Source of the DNA: UBA1413 sp037447215
Lineage (GTDB): Bacteria; Bacteroidota; Bacteroidia; Bacteroidales; Prolixibacteraceae
Assembly: GCA_037447215.1 (NCBI GenBank)
Contig: JBBIHB010000012.1
Span: forward strand, 28,023 to 92,022
Length of the DNA stretch: 64,000 nt
Direction of reading: 5' to 3'
The translations under genes were made by a program, and so were the position numbers. Position 1 is the first letter of the stretch, and every line of letters starts with the position of its first letter. The notes beneath the pieces were generated by a model. That model was not told the DNA's origin. It saw nothing but the letters and a program-made list of their open reading frames with translations, and ran no database searches. This document shows, piece by piece, positions 40,047-48,516 of this stretch.

Positions 40047-42374
40047 TTGAAGAAAAATAAGTTATATCGTAACAATGGTTACTTTTTTGGCATAATTGCG
40101 GCCATGCTGCTGTTGTTTTCATCCTGTTCGACAACGAGATATGTTGGCGATGGTGACTATTTGCTGAATAAAGTAAAAATAGAGGTTGACAATAAGGAAG
40201 TTGACAGGGAAGAGCTTAAAACTTTTCTTCGGCAACGCGCAAACACACGGATTCTTGGTTTCTTCAGGTTTCATTTATGGCTCTATAATATTTCATCGAA
40301 GAAAAAGGAAGGTGGTTGGTTGAAAAGGACCGGTGAAAGTCCTCAGATATTCAATGAAAGTCTGGCTGTGCAATCAAGGGACCAGTTGACCCAATACCTC
40401 TTCAATAAAGGTTTTTATAACGCTGTTGTTACCTATGAGGCCAATACCTTCGAAGCTGGCCGGAAAATAAACCTGCGTTACAACATAAATACCGGTGAGG
40501 TTTTCAGGATAGGTAATATTTCATACAGGATCCCTTTTTCACCGCTCGATAGTTTGCTGATCAAGGAGTATGAACCGGTTTACCTGAAGCGTGCCAATCG
40601 TTTCGATCTTGATAGACTTGATTATGAACGAGACAACCTGGTTAATTTTTTCAGGAACCGGGGGTATTATTATTTCACAAAACCCATGATCTTTTTTGAG
40701 GCCGATACATTGGATAGGGGTAATGTTGCCAACCTGATTACGGGTATTGAGCTACCCGGTGATAACAAGCAGGATTCAGCCAGGATATTCAGGCCGTATA
40801 GCATAAATCATTACACCTGGTCAGTTTTTGGAGATGCATCACCATTGGAAGGATCAATGTCTTTGATCCCCGATACAATCAGGCTTCCTGGAAATACTTT
40901 TCTTTACAGGGGAGATATGAGCTATAATCTAAAGCTTTTTACACGCTTGAACCGGATGGAACAAAGCAAACTTTTTGAAATTGGTAAAACTGAAGAAACT
41001 TTTACGGCGCTAAACCGGTTAAGGCAGTTCAGATTCATCAATATTTATTTTCAACCAGTTCATCCCGATAGCGCTTTACTCAATTGTATCATCGATATGG
41101 CCCAGCTTCCCCGGCAATCTGTTTCGTTCGATATTGAAGGTACCAATACTTCGGGGAATCTCGGTGTAGCCGGAAATATAAACTATTCGCACAGGAATCT
41201 TCTAAGAGGTGCCGAAACCCTTCAGATGAAACTAAAAGGGGCAATGGAACGACAGCAAACCATTGTCAGTAACGAATCATTCGATTTCAATACGCGTGAG
41301 ATTGGGCTTGAATCAAATCTGATTTTACCACGCTTACTGGGACCGGCAACCCTATTCAGGTCGTTTGGAAATGTTCTTCCGAAATCATTATTCTCGGCTG
41401 GATTTAATTACCAACGGCGACCTGACTATACCCGCACTATTTCCTCGGTTAAATTTGGTTATGAGTGGATGACTTCGGAAAACAAAAGAAATATTTTGAA
41501 TCTCCTTGATTTCAATATGGTTAATCTTTCGAGATTTAATCCCGATTTTCTTAACTCGATTTACGATCTTTATATTAAAAGCAGTTTTACCGACCACCTG
41601 ATCATGGCAACCAACTACTCCCTGATTTATAATACTCAGGAACTCAGAACCCGCAGTAGTTACTACTATTTGAGGTTCTTTACCGAATCTGCGGGAAACC
41701 TGCTGAACCTTGCATCGAATTTGATTGATACTGAAAAAGTGTTTGAATCTGACACAACCGGACTCAGACCTCAGGAGTATTATAAATTCCTCAATACACG
41801 ATATGCCCAGTATGTAAAGGCTGATATTGAAATCAGGAGGGGATTGATGATTGACCGGTTTAATTCGGTAGTGGGCCGTATTTATGTTGGAGTGGGACTT
41901 CCATACGGGAATTTTGATGTTTTGCCATTTGAAAAGAAGTATTTTACGGGAGGAGCCAATGGAATCAGAGCCTGGCAGGTGCGATCGCTTGGCCCGGGTA
42001 CCTATCAGGCCCCGCCACGGTCGTATCCCAACCAGTCGGGCGATATTAAGATTGAAGGTAACCTCGAATACAGGTTCAGGTTGATACGCTATTTGGAGAG
42101 CGCTCTATTTATTGATGCTGGCAATATCTGGGCCATCAATGAAAAGGATAACCGTCCTGGAGCGCAGTTTTACTTTGGCAGTTTTTATAAACAGCTTGCT
42201 TTGGGTACAGGAACAGGATTCAGGTTCGATTTTGATTATTTTATTTTCAGGCTAGACTTAGGTTTAAAGCTTCGTGATCCGGCCCAATCCGAAAACAATG
42301 GCTGGATCCCAGGTTACAGAAAGCTAAACGGGAATGATTTCAATTTATCATTCGCTATAGGTTACCCATTCTGA
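40047..42374 (+). CDS. tamL: Lipidated BamA/TamA-family outer membrane protein (TamL-like)
   Basis: An Omp85-superfamily protein of 775 residues. From a TTG start it begins MKKNKLYRNNGYFFGIIAAM and reaches a lipobox LLFSSCSTTRYVG, so it is a lipoprotein, the mark of the Bacteroidota TamL type. POTRA-like domains fill about residues 30-360 (for example RDQLTQYLFNKGFYNAVVTY and YERDNLVNFFRNRGYYYF). The C-terminal barrel contains FFTGGANGIRAWQVRSLGPG (the lid-lock motif region, KYFTGGANGIRAW) and ends FNLSFAIGYPF, the beta-signal. It is likely to assemble outer-membrane proteins. No ATG lies between the far-upstream ones and residue 20, hence the TTG choice. No tamB neighbour is seen. Confidence 0.85.
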   Translation: MKKNKLYRNNGYFFGIIAAMLLLFSSCSTTRYVGDGDYLLNKVKIEVDNKEVDREELKTFLRQRANTRILGFFRFHLWLYNISSKKKEGGWLKRTGESPQIFNESLAVQSRDQLTQYLFNKGFYNAVVTYEANTFEAGRKINLRYNINTGEVFRIGNISYRIPFSPLDSLLIKEYEPVYLKRANRFDLDRLDYERDNLVNFFRNRGYYYFTKPMIFFEADTLDRGNVANLITGIELPGDNKQDSARIFRPYSINHYTWSVFGDASPLEGSMSLIPDTIRLPGNTFLYRGDMSYNLKLFTRLNRMEQSKLFEIGKTEETFTALNRLRQFRFINIYFQPVHPDSALLNCIIDMAQLPRQSVSFDIEGTNTSGNLGVAGNINYSHRNLLRGAETLQMKLKGAMERQQTIVSNESFDFNTREIGLESNLILPRLLGPATLFRSFGNVLPKSLFSAGFNYQRRPDYTRTISSVKFGYEWMTSENKRNILNLLDFNMVNLSRFNPDFLNSIYDLYIKSSFTDHLIMATNYSLIYNTQELRTRSSYYYLRFFTESAGNLLNLASNLIDTEKVFESDTTGLRPQEYYKFLNTRYAQYVKADIEIRRGLMIDRFNSVVGRIYVGVGLPYGNFDVLPFEKKYFTGGANGIRAWQVRSLGPGTYQAPPRSYPNQSGDIKIEGNLEYRFRLIRYLESALFIDAGNIWAINEKDNRPGAQFYFGSFYKQLALGTGTGFRFDFDYFIFRLDLGLKLRDPAQSENNGWIPGYRKLNGNDFNLSFAIGYPF

Positions 42375-42452
42375 TAAAATTAAATCAACGTCCTTGACAG
42401 ATTACAATAAATCATATTTTTATCACAATTAGATACGCAAATTAAAAAGTAT

Positions 42453-43814
42453 ATGAAAGAGATATCAGGGACAAGAGAGTCATTCGGTTCAAAATTCGGG
42501 ATAATTGCTGCCACAGTTGGTTCGGCAGTTGGCCTGGGTAATATATGGCGTTTCCCTTATGTGGCGGGGGAAAATGGGGGTGGTGCTTTTCTTTTGGTTT
42601 ACATGCTTTTGATTGTAGTTATTGGCATCCCGGTAATGCTGTCGGAATTTGTAATTGGCCGGTCGGCTCAACAGAATGCAGTGGGGTCATTCCGTAAACT
42701 TTCCCCCGGGGGAAAATGGCACTTTGTTGGTATTATGGGTGTTGCAGCAGCTTTTATGATTCTTGCATTTTATACTGCAGTGGCCGGATGGACTCTTGAA
42801 TATATCTACCAATCGCTGGTTAACGGATTTGCCGGAAAATCACCCGGGCAACTGAAAACCATGTTTGCAGAGTTCCATGGCAGCTCTTTCCGTCCAGTTT
42901 TATGGTTTTTTGTTTTTATGGGATTTACCTCGCTGATAATACTTTCGGGTGTAAAAAATGGTATCGAAAAATCGACAAAGATTCTGATGCCTTTACTTTT
43001 TTTAATTTTGGTGATCCTGATCGTCCGTTCGTTAACCCTTCCGGGAGCCATTGAAGGGATCAGGTTTTTATTTAAACCCGACTTCTCGAAAATAGATGCT
43101 TCAACTATCCTTACTGCACTTGGGCAATCATTTTTCTCCCTGAGCGTTGGAATGGGCACACTGATTACTTATGCATCTTATATGCCTAAAACAAATAACA
43201 TTGCTTCAACATCGGTTACTGTAGCTTTTGGCGATCTTTTTATTGCTATATTGGCAGGAATTGCCATTTTTCCGGCTGTTTTCGCATTTGGAATTGCGCC
43301 CGAGGCTGGTACCGGGCTGGTATTTATTGCCCTCCCCAGTATATTTCAGCAAATGGCAGGTGGTTATTTTTTCTCACTGATTTTTTTTATTTTACTTGCT
43401 GTGGCTGCTCTCACCTCTACTATCTCGCTGCTCGAGGTGATAGTCGCTTTTTTTAACGAGGAACTCAACCTTAAGCGGAAACCCGCAACCTGGCTTGCTA
43501 CTTCTATTGTTTCAATTTTTGGTGTCATGGCAGCACTATCGGGAGGAGTTATGGCTGATGTTCATATTTTTGGACAGAATATTTTTAGTTTTCTAGAGTT
43601 TACCTCTGCAAATATCCTGTTGCCCGTTGGCGGTTTTTTTATTGTAATATTTGTTGCATGGTTTTATGGACGTGAGAATGTAAAGAATGAAGTTTCGAAC
43701 AACGGGGAATTAAAAACCTTCTACCTCCCGTTTTATTTGTTTGTTATACGTTTTCTGGCGCCATTGTGCATAGCTTTTATCTTTTTACAAAGCATCGGGT
43801 TAATAAAATTATAA
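42453..43814 (+). CDS. Sodium-dependent transporter, neurotransmitter:sodium symporter family
   Basis: A 453-residue integral membrane protein with about 11-12 helices. The NSS signature is clear in helix 1: ATVGSAVGLGNIWRFPYV followed by GENGGGAF, the unwound substrate/Na+ site of LeuT-type carriers, then SVGMGTLITYASYMPKTNNI in helix 6. It probably imports an amino acid with Na+; the substrate is not readable. An Na+ symporter fits the presence of an Mrp Na+ exporter in the same window. The HhH gene follows after 15 bases. Confidence 0.95.
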   Translation: MKEISGTRESFGSKFGIIAATVGSAVGLGNIWRFPYVAGENGGGAFLLVYMLLIVVIGIPVMLSEFVIGRSAQQNAVGSFRKLSPGGKWHFVGIMGVAAAFMILAFYTAVAGWTLEYIYQSLVNGFAGKSPGQLKTMFAEFHGSSFRPVLWFFVFMGFTSLIILSGVKNGIEKSTKILMPLLFLILVILIVRSLTLPGAIEGIRFLFKPDFSKIDASTILTALGQSFFSLSVGMGTLITYASYMPKTNNIASTSVTVAFGDLFIAILAGIAIFPAVFAFGIAPEAGTGLVFIALPSIFQQMAGGYFFSLIFFILLAVAALTSTISLLEVIVAFFNEELNLKRKPATWLATSIVSIFGVMAALSGGVMADVHIFGQNIFSFLEFTSANILLPVGGFFIVIFVAWFYGRENVKNEVSNNGELKTFYLPFYLFVIRFLAPLCIAFIFLQSIGLIKL

Positions 43815-43829
43815 TCACAGCCGGTGAGA

Positions 43830-44933
43830 ATGAAAAGCAATATATTCAGGCAGATTATCCGTGATTACTTTATATTCAACAAAACTGAACGTAGAGGATT
43901 TTCGGTTTTTGGAATACTGATTATCATTGTAGCCATTCTTCATTTTCTCACCGATAGGATAGATTTTATTAAACCGGCCGATTTTTCTGAAGCCAAACAG
44001 CTTTTAAGCGAGATTGAAAAGCTGAATCAACTCGAGAAAAGTTACCGGCAATTTACTCTGTTTACTTTCGACCCAAACACTATTACAGCCCATGAGCTTG
44101 ATTCAATCGACTTACCCCGGCAAGTGAAAAATAATGTAATCAGATACAGGGAAAGGGGTGGTCAATTCAGATCGGCCAGTGATTTCAGAAAGATTTATGG
44201 GATGAATGACAGTATTTTTGAGAGAATTGAGCCATATCTGTCCTTTGCCGAAAGGCAAACCTATCAAATTCAGACCAAACAAACCGAAAATCAGGCTGAA
44301 CCATTCTTTTTCAATCCCAATACAGCATCAGATGAAGATTTGAATCGATTAGGATTGAATAATTTTCAACGTAGAAACCTTCTATCATATCGGAGTAGTG
44401 GAGGGACGTTCAAATCAGGGGCCGATCTTCTTAAAGTTTATGGGATCGACGAGAAACTCTTTCAGCAACTCGAACCGTGGATTGTAATTCCTGAAAGTCC
44501 TTATGAAGAAAAACGCGAAAATATGGAAAACCTGTTGAGCATTGACATCAATCAGGCCGATTCACTGAAATTGTTATTACTGCCCGGAATCGGACCGGTT
44601 TTTTCAGGACGAATTGTACGGTTCAGGCAGATGCTTGGTGGGTTTTATTCAGTTGATCAGTTAAAAGAGGTAAATGGAATGACCGACGAGCGTTTTGTTA
44701 AGTTGGAACCTTTTTTGTTTGTCGGGACAAATGAGCTGAAAATAATCCGGGTCAATTTTGCCGAATGGAATGAATTGCGAACCCATCCTTATATTTCAAA
44801 TGATCAAGCGAAAATGATTATAAAGTTACGATCCGATAAAGGTCCATTTGCAAGCTTGGATGATTTGCTCGAAAATGGAGTTTTTGACCAGGCAAATTTT
44901 AAAAAGGTTAAGCCCTATCTGACCTGTCAATAA
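43830..44933 (+). CDS. Helix-hairpin-helix repeat protein (ComEA-like), membrane-anchored
   Basis: A 367-residue protein with one N-terminal membrane helix (SVFGILIIIVAILHFL) and four ComEA-like helix-hairpin-helix units at about 75-130, 155-215, 235-290 and 305-365. Each unit has the pattern D-x-N-x-A/T ... L-x-x-L-P-G-I/L ... I-x-x-[YF]-R, clearest in INQADSLKLLLLPGIGPVFS. Such domains bind DNA without sequence preference; ComEA acts in DNA uptake, but no other competence gene is near. I chose the ATG at 43830 over a GTG two codons upstream. Confidence 0.88.
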   Translation: MKSNIFRQIIRDYFIFNKTERRGFSVFGILIIIVAILHFLTDRIDFIKPADFSEAKQLLSEIEKLNQLEKSYRQFTLFTFDPNTITAHELDSIDLPRQVKNNVIRYRERGGQFRSASDFRKIYGMNDSIFERIEPYLSFAERQTYQIQTKQTENQAEPFFFNPNTASDEDLNRLGLNNFQRRNLLSYRSSGGTFKSGADLLKVYGIDEKLFQQLEPWIVIPESPYEEKRENMENLLSIDINQADSLKLLLLPGIGPVFSGRIVRFRQMLGGFYSVDQLKEVNGMTDERFVKLEPFLFVGTNELKIIRVNFAEWNELRTHPYISNDQAKMIIKLRSDKGPFASLDDLLENGVFDQANFKKVKPYLTCQ

Positions 44934-44990
44934 ATTTTTTTTGATTTGTTAACGTTTTTGCACTTGAGGATGCAATTTTTTTGTCATATA

Positions 44991-45021
44991 TTTGATATGG
45001 ACTGAATAATTTCTAAATTTG
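44991..45021 (+). promoter_or_regulatory. Promoter of rpsU
   Basis: A -33 TTTG (44991-44994), 19-base spacer and -7 TAAATTTG (45014-45021) give a near-ideal Bacteroidota promoter. The predicted start is near 45027, 29 bases before the rpsU ATG. It probably also drives xer and hpf downstream. Confidence 0.75.
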
Positions 45022-45055
45022 CGCCTCGATTTAAAAAACTGTAAACAAAGAAATT

Positions 45056-45247
45056 ATGATTATTATTCCCATTAAAGAAGGCGAGAATATCGACAGGGCC
45101 TTAAAAAGGTTCAAAAGAAAGTTTGAGAAAACAGGCGTAATTAAAGAATTGCGTGAAAGGCAGGCATTCACAAAGCCATCGGTTAAAAGAAGGACCGAAC
45201 TGAAAAAGGCTGCCTATATTCAGGGTTTGCAGAGGCAGGAAGATTAA
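45056..45247 (+). CDS. rpsU: 30S ribosomal protein S21
   Basis: A 63-residue basic protein with the S21 pattern: IPIKEGENIDRALKRFKRKFE followed by TGVIKELRERQAFTKPS and a Lys/Arg-rich tail. S21 is a small-subunit protein near the anti-Shine-Dalgarno region of 16S rRNA. It has a strong promoter 35 bases upstream. The xer recombinase follows after 49 bases with no terminator between. Confidence 0.96.
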   Translation: MIIIPIKEGENIDRALKRFKRKFEKTGVIKELRERQAFTKPSVKRRTELKKAAYIQGLQRQED

Positions 45248-45296
45248 GGAAGAAATTATTCGGTTCCTGATTCTTTTATTGCTATTAATTAGTTGA

Positions 45297-46181
45297 ATGA
45301 ATTTTCAGGAATCTTTCATCAATTATTTGAGGTTCGAGAAGAGGTGTTCTTCTCATACAGTTACAGCATACAAAAATGACCTCGATCAGTTTATGCTCTT
45401 TTGTGCAGGATTGATCGGGGAATTTGATCATAAAAAGGTAGATAACAAACTCATCAGAGAATGGGTAGTTAAGCTGATGGCTGCAAAAAATTCGCCTCGA
45501 AGCGTTAACCGGAAAGTTTCAACCTTAAAATCGTACTTCAAATATTTAATGAAGATGGATGAATTGGATAGCAACCCGGTTATCCAGGTTCCACTGCCAA
45601 AAATCAGAAAAAAACTGCCTTTCTTCGTCGAAGAGAAATCATTGAACCAATTACTGGATAACGGTTTTTTCGGTTCTGATTTTGAAGGAGTAAGAAATAA
45701 GCTGATCATATCCCTTCTTTATGGGACGGGAATCCGGCTGACCGAGCTTCTTACCCTAACCGAAGAGAATATCGACCTGAATCAGATGCAGATCAAGGTA
45801 CTTGGCAAACGAAATAAAGAAAGATTAATACCCTTTCCACGAAGCCTGAGAACTTTAATTGAAGAGTACCGTTCTATAAAAAAAGAGACATTTGGAATGA
45901 CTAAGGGAGTTTTATTGATTACCGAAAAGGGGGCTCCGGCATACGAAAAAATGATTTACCGGATAGTAACGTCTCATCTTTCTATGGTAACATCGCTCGA
46001 AAAGAAAAGCCCTCATGTGCTTAGGCATACCTATGCAACGCATCTGTTAAATAAAGGTGCCGACCTGAATGCCGTAAAAGAATTATTGGGACATTCAAAC
46101 CTTTCGGCTACTGAGATATACACGCATACCACATTTGAAAAATTACATAACATTTATCAACAAGCTCATCCAAGGGGCTAA
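45297..46181 (+). CDS. Tyrosine recombinase XerC/XerD
   Basis: A 294-residue site-specific recombinase with an N-terminal SAM-like core-binding domain (SSHTVTAYKNDLDQFMLF) and a C-terminal catalytic domain. The active-site residues are all visible: Arg in GTGIRLTELL, Lys in VLGKRNKERLIP, H-x-x-R in HVLRHTYATHLL, His in LGHSN and the nucleophile Tyr in TEIYTHTT. In this position next to rpsU and hpf it is the chromosomal Xer enzyme that resolves chromosome dimers, not a phage integrase. Which of XerC or XerD it is cannot be decided here. Confidence 0.94.
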   Translation: MNFQESFINYLRFEKRCSSHTVTAYKNDLDQFMLFCAGLIGEFDHKKVDNKLIREWVVKLMAAKNSPRSVNRKVSTLKSYFKYLMKMDELDSNPVIQVPLPKIRKKLPFFVEEKSLNQLLDNGFFGSDFEGVRNKLIISLLYGTGIRLTELLTLTEENIDLNQMQIKVLGKRNKERLIPFPRSLRTLIEEYRSIKKETFGMTKGVLLITEKGAPAYEKMIYRIVTSHLSMVTSLEKKSPHVLRHTYATHLLNKGADLNAVKELLGHSNLSATEIYTHTTFEKLHNIYQQAHPRG

Positions 46182-46194
46182 AAACTGATGGATT

Positions 46195-46500
46195 ATGAAT
46201 ATTAAGATTAATTCAGTACATTTTACAGCCGATCAAAAGTTGATCGACTTTATCAACAAGAAGGTAAACAAGCTGGATACCTTTTTTGAGGGTATTATTA
46301 ACGCTGAAGTGATGTTGAAAGTGGATAAACCCGAAACGGCCAACAACAAAATTTCTGAGGTCAGGCTATCGGTTCCTACCAACACTGATTATTTGTTTGC
46401 AAAGAAACAAGCCGATTCGTTTGAAGAAGCTACCGATCTTGCTGTTGAAGCCATTCGCCGTCAGTTGAAAAAGCACAAAGAAAAGATTAGAGAAAAATAA
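46195..46500 (+). CDS. hpf: Ribosome hibernation-promoting factor (short HPF/RaiA family)
   Basis: A 101-residue protein of the HPF/RaiA family with a beta-alpha-beta-beta-beta-alpha fold: VHFTADQKLIDFINKKVNKL, then the basic and acidic strands and SFEEATDLAVEAIRRQLKKHK at the C-terminus. It binds the 30S subunit and idles ribosomes in slow growth. It lacks the C-terminal domain of long HPF. It begins 13 bases after xer, so the order rpsU-xer-hpf is probably one transcript. Confidence 0.94.
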   Translation: MNIKINSVHFTADQKLIDFINKKVNKLDTFFEGIINAEVMLKVDKPETANNKISEVRLSVPTNTDYLFAKKQADSFEEATDLAVEAIRRQLKKHKEKIREK

Positions 46501-46546
46501 TCTGAAAAATTAAAATTTAGCCGAAGTTTCAAACGAAAAATATTTA

Positions 46547-46554
46547 TAACTTTG
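46547..46554 (+). promoter_or_regulatory. Upstream tandem promoter box for the tRNA-tuf operon
   Basis: TAACTTTG lies inside the 13-mer tttataactttgc (46543-46555), which recurs exactly at 46738-46750. The 275-base gap after hpf holds both. The upstream copy predicts a start near 46560. No -33 TTG stands out. Confidence 0.5.
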
Positions 46555-46741
46555 CCAACCCTTTTAAAGGAGTATAATCCTGAAATATCTTATTTTAATT
46601 CATCTGGATATTAACTTCTTAAAAAGTATTGTAGGGTTGATTTTTTTCTTTGAATTTCAATCACATCAATCGTATTGAGAATGTTGTGTTAAGAATAATC
46701 CAATATTTTCAACGAACCAAATCGTTCTTTGTGTTTTTTTA

Positions 46742-46749
46742 TAACTTTG
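46742..46749 (+). promoter_or_regulatory. Proximal promoter box for tRNA-Gly-tRNA-Thr-tuf
   Basis: TAACTTTG in the second copy of the 13-mer tttataactttgc, 27 bases before tRNA-Gly, gives a predicted start near 46756. The -33 region is T-rich but has no exact TTG at 19-21 bases. Confidence 0.6.
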
Positions 46750-46775
46750 CACGGCTTTTTCAAAAAGCATATAAA

Positions 46776-46848
46776 GCGGGAGTAGCTCAGTCGATAGAGC
46801 ATCAGCCTTCCAAGCTGAGGGTCGCGGGTTTGAATCCCGTCTCCCGCT
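46776..46848 (+). tRNA. tRNA-Gly (anticodon TCC)
   Basis: A 73-base cloverleaf. The 7-bp acceptor GCGGGAG pairs with CTCCCGC, the D-arm starts TAGCTCAG, the anticodon stem TCAGC/GCTGA encloses the loop CTTCCAA with anticodon TCC, and the T-arm has GCGGG TTTGAAT CCCGT. CCA is not encoded. It is the first tRNA in front of tuf. Confidence 0.95.
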
Positions 46849-46878
46849 CAATTTTAAGCAATTTTAGGATTGCGAATA

Positions 46879-46950
<72 letters not shown>

Positions 46951-46990
46951 CAAATGATTTTAAACTAAGAAAAAAATAAAATTTCGAGTT

Positions 46991-48178
46991 ATGGCAAAAG
47001 AACATTTTAAAAGGGATAAAGACCATGTCAATATCGGCACCATCGGCCACGTTGACCATGGTAAAACTACCCTGACCTCTGCCATTACCATGGTTTTGGC
47101 AAAGAAAGGTCTTTCAGAAGTTAAATCGTTCGATTCGATCGATAACGCACCTGAAGAAAAAGAAAGAGGTATTACCATTAATACCGCTCACGTTGAGTAT
47201 CAAACTGAAAAAAGGCATTATGCTCACGTTGACTGCCCTGGTCATGCTGACTATGTTAAAAACATGGTTACAGGTGCTGCCCAGATGGACGGTGCAATTT
47301 TAGTGGTTGCTGCTACCGATGGCCCAATGCCACAGACACGCGAGCACATTCTTCTGGCACGCCAGGTAAACGTTCCCCGGATTGTAGTTTTCATGAACAA
47401 AGTTGATATGGTTGACGATGAAGAGTTGCTCGACCTTGTTGAAATGGAAGTTCGTGACCTGTTGAGTTTCTATCAGTTTGACGGCGATAACAGCCCGGTT
47501 ATCCGCGGTTCAGCTCTTGGAGCTATGAATGGCGAACCACAGTGGGAAGAAAAAGTAATGGAACTTATGGATGCGGTTGACTCATGGATTCCGCTACCTC
47601 CACGTGATGTTGACAAACCATTCCTGATGCCGGTTGAAGATGTATTCTCAATAACTGGCCGCGGTACTGTTGCTACAGGCCGTATCGAAACCGGTAAAAT
47701 ACACACCGGCGATGAAATTGAAATCATTGGTTTAGGTGCAAGTGGTCGTAAAACAATATGTACCGGTGTTGAAATGTTCCGCAAAATCCTTGATGACGGA
47801 CAGGCTGGTGATAACGTTGGTTTGCTTTTGCGTGGTGTTGACAAGAAAGAGATCAAACGCGGTCAGATTCTTGCCAAACCAAAATCTATCACTCCTCACA
47901 CCCGGTTCAAAGCTGAGATTTACGTACTGAAAAAAGAAGAAGGTGGCCGCCACACTCCGTTCCACAACAAGTACCGTCCACAATTCTATCTTCGCACGCT
48001 CGACGTAACCGGTGAAATTCACCTTCCCGAAGGTCGCGAAATGGTTATGCCAGGCGACAACGTGTCAATCGAGGTTCAGCTGATCTATCCTGTTGCTATC
48101 AACGTTGGTCTTCGTTTCGCTATCCGCGAAGGTGGCCGTACAGTTGGTGCCGGTCAGGTTACCGAAATCATTGAATAA
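46991..48178 (+). CDS. tuf: Translation elongation factor Tu
   Basis: EF-Tu delivers aminoacyl-tRNA to the ribosome at the cost of GTP. The 395-residue protein shows all GTPase motifs: G1 GHVDHGKT at residues 19-26, G2 in ERGITINTAH, G3 DCPGHADYV and G4 NKVDMVD. The C-terminal domain ends with GGRTVGAGQVTEI. Its composition is free of rare features, as expected for a highly expressed gene. A hairpin follows at 48206-48230. Confidence 0.99.
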   Translation: MAKEHFKRDKDHVNIGTIGHVDHGKTTLTSAITMVLAKKGLSEVKSFDSIDNAPEEKERGITINTAHVEYQTEKRHYAHVDCPGHADYVKNMVTGAAQMDGAILVVAATDGPMPQTREHILLARQVNVPRIVVFMNKVDMVDDEELLDLVEMEVRDLLSFYQFDGDNSPVIRGSALGAMNGEPQWEEKVMELMDAVDSWIPLPPRDVDKPFLMPVEDVFSITGRGTVATGRIETGKIHTGDEIEIIGLGASGRKTICTGVEMFRKILDDGQAGDNVGLLLRGVDKKEIKRGQILAKPKSITPHTRFKAEIYVLKKEEGGRHTPFHNKYRPQFYLRTLDVTGEIHLPEGREMVMPGDNVSIEVQLIYPVAINVGLRFAIREGGRTVGAGQVTEIIE

Positions 48179-48200
48179 TCTAAGATTCATTTATATATCC

Positions 48201-48263
48201 ATATTAGTCCCGGAAGTACATTCCGGGACTATTTTCGGATGATACTTGGGTTGGAAGTACATT
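48201..48263 (+). repeat. Imperfect 22-base direct repeat between tuf and secE
   Basis: Positions 48201-48222 and 48242-48263 match at 16 of 22 bases, with the last 11 (GGAAGTACATT) identical. The first copy contributes one arm and the loop of the hairpin after tuf; the second forms the D-arm side of the tRNA-like remnant. Confidence 0.7.
48206..48230 (+). terminator. Perfect hairpin after tuf (possible attenuator)
   Basis: AGTCCCGGAA and TTCCGGGACT form a perfect 10-bp stem with a 5-base loop, 28 bases after the tuf stop, followed by ATTTTCGG. The T-run is weak, so it may reduce rather than stop transcription into secE-nusG, or act as a processing site. Confidence 0.55.
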
Positions 48264-48288
48264 GCAGGTTTGAGGCCTGCCATCCGGT
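48235..48288 (+). pseudogene. Degenerate tRNA-Trp-like element without an anticodon arm
   Basis: A 7-bp acceptor stem (TCGGATG 48235-48241 with CATCCGG 48281-48287), a 2-base linker, a 4-bp D-stem (ACTT/AAGT) with loop GGGTTGG, five bases ACATT, and a 5-bp T-stem (GCAGG/CCTGC) with a 7-base loop TTTGAGG directly abutting the acceptor. This is tRNA topology with the anticodon arm absent. The 3' half resembles Bacteroidota tRNA-Trp, and the place between tuf and secE is where that tRNA usually lies. The T-loop lacks the conserved C56, so it is not a working tRNA. Confidence 0.65.
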
Positions 48289-48306
48289 CAAAAAAATCAT
48301 ATTGAG

Positions 48307-48498
48307 ATGAAACTCAAAGTTTATGTCGAAGAGGCCTTCGAAGAATTGGTACATAAAGTTACCTGGCCTACCTGGAAAGAACTGCAGAGCAGTGCATTGG
48401 TTGTGATGGTTGCTTCCTTTATTATAGCACTTGTAATTTTCGTTATGGATATCTCATTCGAGAACATAATGGAATTTATCTATGGCTTATTTTATTAA
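48307..48498 (+). CDS. secE: Preprotein translocase subunit SecE
   Basis: A 63-residue single-span membrane protein: an amphipathic start with VEEAFEELVHKVTWPTWKEL, the conserved W-P-[ST] hinge of SecE, then a hydrophobic helix (VVMVASFIIALVIFVMDI). It stabilises SecY in the inner-membrane translocon. It is the minimal, one-helix form usual outside Gammaproteobacteria. It precedes nusG by 18 bases, the standard order. Confidence 0.96.
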   Translation: MKLKVYVEEAFEELVHKVTWPTWKELQSSALVVMVASFIIALVIFVMDISFENIMEFIYGLFY

Positions 48499-48516
48499 TT
48501 TTTATCTGAAGTCATA

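Noticed and set aside
45297..46181. The tyrosine recombinase as sign of an integrated element
   Set aside because: It lies in a housekeeping run with rpsU and hpf and has no attachment repeats, phage genes or cargo; it fits the chromosomal Xer enzyme.
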